This document shows, one piece after another, positions 32,480-39,024 of a stretch of DNA of 39,024 nt. The stretch covers positions 1 to 39,024 of the forward strand of contig PUDQ02000041.1 in assembly GCA_002964805.2 (NCBI GenBank), in the 5' to 3' direction. Position 1 is the first letter of the stretch. Each line of letters opens with the position of its first letter. The position numbers and the translations under genes are program-made. Below the pieces are notes generated by a model, which did not search any database, was not told the DNA's origin, and saw only the letters and a list, made by a program, of their open reading frames with translations. The stretch is from Trametes villosa (taxonomy: Eukaryota; Basidiomycota; Agaricomycetes; Polyporales; Polyporaceae).

Positions 32480-33503
32480 ATAGAGACAGCCCTTTTATGC
32501 TAGGGTGTCCAATTGTCAGAAAGCAATGCTGAATATGTCTCTAATCAGATCCAGGAAATTCAGATAAGCTGCTAGCAATTCTGTAGCGCCCATTCTGTTA
32601 TAAGACAGTTGCTAAAAATGACATGTATGCCAACTTAATCACTGCAGTACACTGCCTGCCCAATTTACAAGACAGTGATGAACTTGCACAGTAGTCTTGA
32701 GTAAGTATCATCTAGCATTATGACAGCCAGAAAATGTTGAATGTGGTTATTCTTTGCATTCTTTGCGTTCATTCAACTTCAGAATTTGCACGGCGCTCGC
32801 GCGCAGTGCCTACTTCCTATTCTAGAATTCTTAGGTGCAGGTGCTCACAAATGCACCGGCACCAGCTGGAATTGAACTCTCAACCTTCTGGGTTTTTCTA
32901 CTGAACGCTTCACAGCACTTATTTCATTTCCTCCATAGCTCGCTTACTTAATGCTTTTGTTGTCGGATATTTGGCCCATGCCTTGTCCTCCCTGTGGTCC
33001 TTGTTGTCTCCCTTCCTCAGCAGCTCAACTTGGATCACAGTGTGTTGTCTATCAACTTGAGCCCAGCCTTTGCTCTCAGCAGCATCAGGCTCCAACAGAA
33101 AACGGTATTGTCAGAGATTGTGCAATGCTCTACAGTAGCTACTTATTGTGCTGAGAGCTGTTTATTCATGATAAGATTACTTTGCAACTGGACATGTACT
33201 CCATGCACCAACACCTAGAAAGTAATACATATGCCAAACACTATAAACTTCAAACATGGTTACACACCTTAGAACCATCAGTGGTATTGGATTCTTGCTA
33301 GACAGAACTAGTCCATATATTGAACCCTCATTGATATGCTGATTGATTGTCACTGCAAATGAAATATATTCTAGAGTGCCCCTGCATTCTAGTAGTCAAT
33401 TGCTATGCTACTACTAACAGTAGACATAGTGAACCAAGTTAATGGAAAATGAAACAAAATCAGGTGCTCACAATGCTGTAGGAGATGTTCTCTAATAAGA
33501 CAA
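32480..33503. repeat. Copy D: fragments of the A/B element, forward orientation
   Basis: 32480-32760 matches the right part of copy B from about 30850 (CCCTTTTATGCTAGGGTG). 33225-33503 matches copy A from about 26465 (AAACATGGTTACA, TTGATATGCTGATTGA). It breaks off at TAATAAGACAA, exactly where copy C begins. The order of the two fragments is swapped relative to A and B, so the copy is rearranged. A SINE-like sequence lies between them. Confidence 0.6.
32770..32960 (-). mobile_element. tRNA-derived SINE-like sequence
   Basis: On the minus strand the run AAGGTTGAGAGTTCAATTCC (tRNA variable loop plus pol III B box, GTTCAATTCC) is preceded by GTGCTGTGAAGCGTTCAGTA, which resembles a decayed A-box half. 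It is followed by AGCTGGTGCCGGTGCATTTG and an unrelated tail. The T-stem does not pair, so it is not a working tRNA. The ends are approximate. Confidence 0.5.
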
Positions 33504-34524
33504 CTTGGGGGTAGACAGCCAATACTGGCATGTCCAATTGATGAGGTTTTGCAGAGAATCAAAATTCTATGTCAACACCTCTAAGTAGGCTGAACAGCTA
33601 ACATAAAGCATTGCACTGCGTGGCTTTGACAAAGGGGCTTCATATACTTTTATATGTCAAAGTTTAAGACCTATGTCGCAACTATCACACCCAGCTTGTC
33701 AGCCGGCTGCATGATATAATCCGCTCATAATGGCCTAGCCGAGGTGCATAAGGCTACTATAAGCTGACTATAAGCGAGGAGTGCAATTGTAAGGCTCTTA
33801 TATGTTGGGGGCAAAGTTTGCAACATACTGACCACATTCTGTTGATTTGAACCTGCCTATTCTTCACATGTAGTAAGGCCAGAAGACATTTGCCAGTGAG
33901 TACAAGGAGTGCTCAATATCTTACACACAGGGCAAGCAATGTACACAGGACACTGCCCTGATTGAGTGAGTATTCATGTCCCTTTGCCGCAGTTGTCTTA
34001 TTAGAGAACATGTTCTACAGCATTGTGAGCAACTGATTTGATTTTTGATTTTTGGCATCTAATTGAAGAGTATTTCAGCCTTGCTTACTGATAATTGAAC
34101 ACCCTAGCATAGGAGGGCTGGCCTTAATGACTATATCTCCAGATGTTTGAACACTAGTATTGCTCAAGCTTCTTATGATGGTTTGATTGTGCTGGTTTAT
34201 TCAATTTCCAAGTCATAGAGATTTGATCAGTAGAAACAGCCTAACAAGACCTGAAATCTACCTGACTCAGCAGATATATATCAGATGCAGCTATAGATTT
34301 GAGGGATTGAACTTGGTTTGCTATCTCTATTGTTATCAATAACAGAATGATATAGGGGCATTTTCATGATTTATTAGCTCGTTATGTACAGCAGCTGGTC
34401 TAACACTACTAATGGTTTCAATGCTTGTAACCATGTTTAGGATATTGAGAGTGCCCCCCCATTGGACAGATCTTAAAAAGCTGAATCTGATGACATATAT
34501 CACTATAGGGGTTTGTGCACAAAG
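33504..34524 (-). repeat. Copy C: inverted right-hand part of the A/B element
   Basis: It starts CTTGGGGGTAGACAGCC, the reverse complement of the right end of A and B. It runs through ATTGATGAGGTTTTGCAGAG and ends at GGGGTTTGTGCACAAAG, which matches copy A around 26395 inverted. It begins inside copy D and is cut by the gypsy LTR at 34525. About 150 bp near 33673-33822 (TCGCAACTATCACACCC ... GGGGGCAAAGTTTGCAA) is absent from copy A and is a further small insertion. Confidence 0.7.
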
Positions 34525-34986
34525 TGTCGTGGAGACGACTAGACGCCCTGTATTTTCCCATATTTTTCCGCATTTTTCCTGCTTTTCTACGGCCATTCTA
34601 CGGTACTTAGCACGCACGGGACTTAGAGTTAGAGTAGATAGATCACGTGACTCATCACCTGACCCCTACCTGCAGGTTGAGTGCATTGTGCGCACAGACC
34701 ACCTCTACGTTTGTACATGTTTGGCTCCCCTTGCTTAGTATATAAGGACCCCCTGTAGCGACCCTAGCCCTCATCTTGACCTCTTGGTCTTTGGGCTAGG
34801 TAAGCCTTGTTTTGTATTCGCTCTTATGTTCTGAATGTTAACTTGGTCTTTGGGCTAGGCTAGATTCGCCGTGAGAACCTACGCTCAGGTGTTGTGAGAC
34901 CTTCGTCCACCACCCCGGGAGTTAGATCGTTTTAGTTTTCTTAGTTGTGTGCAGTACCTCGTCGTGCCGGGCCTAGCTCCGCGACA
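34525..34986 (+). repeat. 5' LTR (about 462 bp)
   Basis: It starts TGTCGTGGAG where similarity to copy C ends. It ends CCGCGACA, giving the terminal inverted repeat TGTCG/CGACA. It contains TATATAA at 34739-34745 as promoter and a direct repeat CTTGGTCTTTGGGCTAGG at 34783-34800 and 34842-34859. The left end is firm; the right end is inferred from the inverted repeat, and no clear TGG-type primer binding site follows it. Confidence 0.7.
34739..34745 (+). promoter_or_regulatory. LTR TATA box
   Basis: TATATAA, 214 nt into the LTR and followed by AGGACC, is the likely core promoter of the retrotransposon. Confidence 0.6.
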
Positions 34987-35736
34987 TTAGGTCAAGATCC
35001 CCCACCGTGCCGGAGATCTGCCGACCAGATCCTCCCTCACGCGTAAGTCCTTTCTGCTTCGTGATCACCCCCTGTGTTGGTACCCCTTGCGCACGCGCTT
35101 TGTCACCTCGGAGTAACGGTCAGGGCGCAACCCCAGGCTTGCCGATCTTTTGATTGGTACAATACGCGGAATCTGCCTAACCCGCAGTGTAAAATCCGGT
35201 GTTGGTTGTAACGAGTGCACCTTCGGGTGTAGGAGGCAAAGAAACGCGGCAATAGGAAGCCAAGGCAGGTTACCCTTGGGCTCGTGTCCCTTGTGGTAAA
35301 AAGACACAGCAATAGGCCGAGGAGGCTGAGCAGTCAGTGTCGGGTAGCGAAATCTGCAGATTAAGTCCCGAGATCGGGAGAGGACACCCTGGATCTTGAG
35401 TGCGCCAACAAAGTCCACGCCTACGATCGCGACGACAAGGTTGACGTCTTCCGCGACGACGAGGACCTCTGGGCAGACTGCGCTCGGTTCCCCTGTCCCA
35501 ACCGTCTCTACTCCATCACCTCGCCGGAGAATCTATTCGACGACGAAACCACCCCTCGCCTCCAACCCACCTCCCTCAGCCAGATCAGCGAGTTCCTCCC
35601 GGAGTTCACCCCGCTTCCTGACACACGGGCTCCCACACCAGCACCGCCCACGCCGGCCCTTCTCACACCGGTCCCCACATCACCCGTTCCATCATCACCC
35701 CGCACCCCTACCCCCGAACCTCCCCCGTCGCCCATC
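34987..35736 (+). other. Retrotransposon leader with open frame in the gag phase
   Basis: No ATG-started gene precedes gag. From about 35364 the gag frame is open for ~124 codons without an ATG and reads like protein (SLSQISEFLPEFTPLPDT, then a Pro-rich PTPAPPTPALLTPVP). A GTAAGT donor-like site is at 35044. Confidence 0.5.
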
Positions 35737-36945
35737 ATGTCGACCGAAGCGATCCAAGGACTCATCGACGGGCAGGCCCACATCCAGGCCTCCCTCGCCA
35801 CCCTCACCGCGTCGCTCACGGAATTGGTCCAGACCCTCACCCCGCGAACCCCGGCACAAGGCGAAGCAGCCGAAGGCACCGCTGGCCCCAGTCCCGCCGC
35901 CGCCCCCGCTGTGGCTGCCCCTCCCGCACGCTTCCTGGATAAGGCCATCCAGAAGCCCACCCCTTTCAAGGGAACTTCAAGCGCCGACGCGCGGCGGTTC
36001 CTTGCCGCCTTCACCGCCTACGCCATGTCCACGGGGCCCCTTCTCAACAACCAGGTGGAAGGCGGCTACGAGGTTAACGACCAAAGGTGGATCCTCGCCG
36101 CCCTCACCTACCTCCAGGACGAAGCCGCCATCTGGGGAACACCCTACCTCGAGCTGGTCGCGGAATCCACCCCCGCCAAGCGCCCCTTCCAAGACAATTG
36201 GAACGAGTTCCGGAAGGCGTTCAAAGCGCGCTTCGAGACGTCCTCGGAGGTGGTCGACGCCAAGAACGCGCTCGCCGCCTTGTGGCAGGGAAGCAAGACC
36301 CTTCCCGAGTACGCCGCCAAGTTCAAGGAGATCATGGGCCGTACCGGCTATTCGGACGCCGACCTCCGCGACCGTTTCTATGAGCACCTCGCCAGCAACA
36401 TCAAGGACCTGCTCGCTCAAACTGAGCGCAGTACCGGCACCCTCGACGACCTCATCACCGTCGCCACGGACTTCGACTTCCGTGCTCGGCAGCGCAAGGC
36501 CGAGAAGGCACGCGAACAGGGCAAGCCGTCCTCGTTCCCCCGCTTCGGCACCACCACGACCACGACCCCGACCACCCCGTTCAAAGATCCGAACGCGATG
36601 GACATCGACTCGACCCGCACCCGTGAGGCCTTCATCAAGTTGATGACAGGCAAGTGCTTCGGTTGTGGGTCGACCGCCCACAACAAGCGCGACGGCAACC
36701 ACGAGCGCGACATCTGCGCGTGGTGCGGAAGGACGGGCCACCGCGAGGTGGTTTGTCAGAGCAAGTACATGGGTCAGCCGAAGAAGCAGCGCGTGGCAGC
36801 GACCGAGGAGGAGGCTCCCTCGGACACCGCAGCCGCCGCTACCGAAGCAACGGTGTCGGCCAGTCAGGTCGACATCATCGCCCAGCTCCTCGAAGGGCAG
36901 AGGCAGCTCGCCGCGCAGATCGAGGCGATGAAGCAGGCTTTTTAG
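35737..36945 (+). CDS. Gag polyprotein (402 aa)
   Basis: It starts MSTEAIQGLIDGQAHIQASL, a helical N-terminus typical of fungal gypsy Gag. A Pro/Ala linker follows, then a retrotransposon-gag capsid region (about residues 75-240: PTPFKGTSSADARRFLAAF, WNEFRKAFKARFE, ALWQGSKTLPEYAAKF). The nucleic-acid-binding part has CFGCGSTAH from residue 307 and a perfect CX2CX4HX4C zinc knuckle, CAWCGRTGHREVVC, at 327-340. The tail has a helix ending EAMKQAF. It forms the virus-like particle around the element RNA. The stop (36943-36945) overlaps a T5 run used to enter pol. The frame is intact. Confidence 0.92.
   Translation: MSTEAIQGLIDGQAHIQASLATLTASLTELVQTLTPRTPAQGEAAEGTAGPSPAAAPAVAAPPARFLDKAIQKPTPFKGTSSADARRFLAAFTAYAMSTGPLLNNQVEGGYEVNDQRWILAALTYLQDEAAIWGTPYLELVAESTPAKRPFQDNWNEFRKAFKARFETSSEVVDAKNALAALWQGSKTLPEYAAKFKEIMGRTGYSDADLRDRFYEHLASNIKDLLAQTERSTGTLDDLITVATDFDFRARQRKAEKAREQGKPSSFPRFGTTTTTTPTTPFKDPNAMDIDSTRTREAFIKLMTGKCFGCGSTAHNKRDGNHERDICAWCGRTGHREVVCQSKYMGQPKKQRVAATEEEAPSDTAAAATEATVSASQVDIIAQLLEGQRQLAAQIEAMKQAF
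36939..36945 (+). promoter_or_regulatory. Probable -1 frameshift site at the gag stop
   Basis: Gag ends GCT TTT TAG. Pol is in the -1 frame, and that frame is open from about 36384 onward. A tRNA-Phe on TTT (36940-36942) can slip back one base onto TTT (36939-36941); the next codons are then TTA GAC, reading into pol. Confidence 0.55.
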
Positions 36946-39024
36946 ACCGGGTGCGCGCAAAGGCTACGACGCCGACACCCGCTGGTTTACGCACGGACAT
37001 CCCCTCCCCGTCTATCTATGATTCGGTCTCCTCATGTACATTCACTATACCTGAAATAGACACGACCAGTTCGCACTTCCGCATCAGTGTGAATCTCAAA
37101 GGGAGACACCGTAACGTAAACGCAGTAGCCATGATAGATTCCGGAGCCACGGGTCTATTCATCCATCAACGCTTCATCGATCAGCATCACGTTCTGATCC
37201 ACCCCCTCGCGCGAGCCATCCCCCTGCACAACATCGACGGATCACGAAACCGAGCCGGGAGCATTACCCACTTCGCACGTCTGGAGCTAGGCCTCGGATC
37301 GCACAACGAACGCACCGAGTTCCTGGTCACGGACATCGGTCCTGAGGACATCATCCTTGGACTGCCCTGGCTCCGGAAGATCAATCCGCAGATAGATTGG
37401 ACGAATGGGAAGGTTGAGGTCGAAACGGACGGTCGGTCGGCGACCCCCGTGGAGGACCTCCCCCCGTTTGAGAAGATCTCGGCCAATCGGCGCCTGAGAA
37501 GGCAGTGGCAGAAGCTCGGAGTTCTGGAGGAAGCCACCGAGGAACTCTGGTGTGCCGCCGGGTTCACGTACTCCACCGAGCTCGCCGCCGAGGCCCACCG
37601 CGCTAAGCCCGCGAAGACGTTCAAAGAGATGGTACCGGAGGAGTATCGCCAGTACTCCAAAGTATTCTCGGAGCAGGAGTCTGAAAGACTACCCGAGCAC
37701 AAGCCGTACGATCACACCATAGATCTAAAGCCTGACGCTCCCGAGACCCTCCGGTCCAAGGTGTATCCGATGCCGGTCAATGAGCAGGCCGAGCTGGACG
37801 CCTTCCTCGAGGAGAACCTTCGCAAAGGCTACATCACCCCGTCCAAGTCCCCCATGGCTTCCCCGGTCTTCTTTGTCAAGAAGAAGGACGGCAAGCTCCG
37901 CATGGTCCAAGACTACCGAAAGTTGAACGACATCACCGTGAAAAACCGCTACCCGCTACCCCTCGCATCCGACATCATCAATCGCCTTCGCCAATCAAAG
38001 TACTTCACCAAGTTCGACGTTCGTTGGGGCTACAACAACGTACGGATCAAGGAAGGCGACGAATGGAAAGCGGCCTTCACTACCAACCGGGGCCTGTTCG
38101 AACCCCGCGTTATGTTCTTTGGACTGACCAACTCGCCTGCGACGTTCCAGGCCCTGATGAATTCCATCTTTGGGGATCTGATCGCAGCCGGGAAGGTAGC
38201 GGTGTACTTGGACGACATCCTGATCTTTAGCGCAACGCCTGACGAGCACCGCAGGGTCACCCACGAGGTACTGCGGCGGCTCCAAGCCCACGATCTGTTC
38301 CTCCGGCCGGAGAAGTGCGAGTTTGATCAAACCGAGATCGAGTATCTAGGACTCGTGATCCGGCAAGGCGAAGTCAGCATGGATCCCGTCAAAATCCAGG
38401 CAGTACGCGATTGGCCCCACCCCCGCAACCTCCGCGAAGTCCGAGGGTTCATCGGCTTCGCCAATTTCTACCGTCGCTTCATCAAAGACTTCGCCAAGAT
38501 CACTCGCCCCCTTCACGACCTCACCAAGAAGGATGCCCCCTGGGAATGGGGTCTTCGGCAGCGCACCGCCTTCGACAAGCTCAAGGAAGCCTTCACCACC
38601 GAACCGGTATTGGTAACCTGGGAGCCTGAGCGGCCAACCCGGGTAGAGGTAGACGCCTCCGGATACGCGACCGGCGGAGTCCTGTTGCAGAAGCTGGAAG
38701 ACGGGCTGTGGCACCCCGTGGCTTTTCGGTCCGAGTCTATGACCGAGGCGGAGCGGAACTACGAGATCTACGATCGGGAACTCATGGCCATCGTGCGAGC
38801 CTTAGAAGACTGGCGCCACTTCCTGGAAGGATTACCCGAACCCTTCGAAATCATCACCGATCATCGCAACCTCGAACACTGGAAGACCGCCCAGAACCTT
38901 ACCCGACGACAGGCCCGCTGGGCGCTCTGGCTCTCTCGCTTCGATTTCACGCTCACACACAAGCCGGGCACGGCCAACACGCAGGCCGACCCCCTGTCTC
39001 GAATCTCGGAGCTCCAAGTCAGTG
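36942..39024 (+). CDS. Pol polyprotein: protease, reverse transcriptase, RNase H (partial)
   Basis: It is open without stop to the window end (about 694 codons). The aspartic protease has AMIDSGATGLFIH (Asp at 37137) and the flap-side DIILGLPWL. The reverse transcriptase starts near HTIDLKPDAPETLRSKVYPM and has SPVFFVKKKDGKLRMVQDYR, FDVRWGYNNVRI (Asp at 38016), FFGLTNSPATFQALMN and YLDD (38205-38216). The connection and RNase H follow: VEVDASGYATGG (Asp at 38652), YDRELMAIVRALEDW, ITDHRNLEHW and HKPGTANTQADPLSR. All expected catalytic residues are present. Integrase lies beyond the window. It has no start of its own near its beginning (first in-frame ATG at 37131), so translation by frameshift from gag is likely. 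Confidence 0.93.

Larger units (their letters stand above)
34525..39024 (+). mobile_element. Ty3/gypsy LTR retrotransposon, 5' part (runs off the window)
   Basis: LTR, leader, gag, then protease, reverse transcriptase and RNase H in the order of Ty3/gypsy; integrase and the 3' LTR would lie beyond the window. The frames are open and the catalytic motifs intact, in contrast to the LINE. It interrupts copy C after CACAAAG, so a 5-bp target duplication CAAAG or similar is expected on the far side. Confidence 0.92.

Noticed and set aside
35396..36643. 415-codon open frame on plus strand overlapping gag
   Set aside because: Ser/Pro/Arg-rich shadow of the GC-rich gag frame, which has the capsid and zinc-knuckle motifs.
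35977..36960. 327-codon minus-strand open frame opposite gag
   Set aside because: Antisense shadow of gag; composition follows the codon bias of the sense frame.

Overview
The window looks like nuclear DNA of a filamentous basidiomycete (Agaricomycetes; a wood-rot or polypore-type genome is my guess). The evidence is GC-rich exons cut by many 42-91 nt GT-AG introns with CTNA(A/C) branch sites, a fungal epoxide hydrolase, a DEAH RNA helicase, a LINE that carries RNase H, and a Ty3/gypsy element. Gene models were spliced by hand; every accepted junction keeps the reading frame.

Left third (1-16.9 kb) is gene territory. Three adjacent plus-strand genes of unknown function (116-2518, 2797-3836, 4116-6516) have basic tails or coiled coils that suggest nuclear proteins. 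A small unknown gene follows (7532-8076). A minus-strand epoxide hydrolase (10365-11645) has lost its C-terminal part beside a cluster of palindromes. A plus-strand DEAH-box RNA helicase (12746 onward) runs into a 23-N assembly gap. A small five-exon minus-strand gene (16230-16889) shows up only when its exons are joined.

Middle and right (17.7-34.5 kb) is a repeat graveyard. It holds a hairpin-rich MITE-like element (17727-18022) and a decayed minus-strand LINE (about 18.2-24.1 and 27.1-27.7 kb). The LINE is split by a 2966-bp non-coding element (copy A). A second full copy (B, 27841-31307), a broken forward copy (D) and an inverted copy (C) follow, with a tRNA-derived SINE nearby. Copy B carries three long hairpins, one with arms that differ at every third base.

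Right end (34525-39024) is the 5' part of a well preserved Ty3/gypsy retrotransposon: LTR, gag, then protease, reverse transcriptase and RNase H with catalytic residues intact. It sits inside copy C, so it is the youngest layer. Pol is in the -1 frame relative to gag, and the gag stop lies on a run of five T.

The insertions can be ordered from the sequence: LINE first, then copy A into it; D, then C into D, then the gypsy element into C. I found no rRNA, no functional tRNA and no CRISPR.
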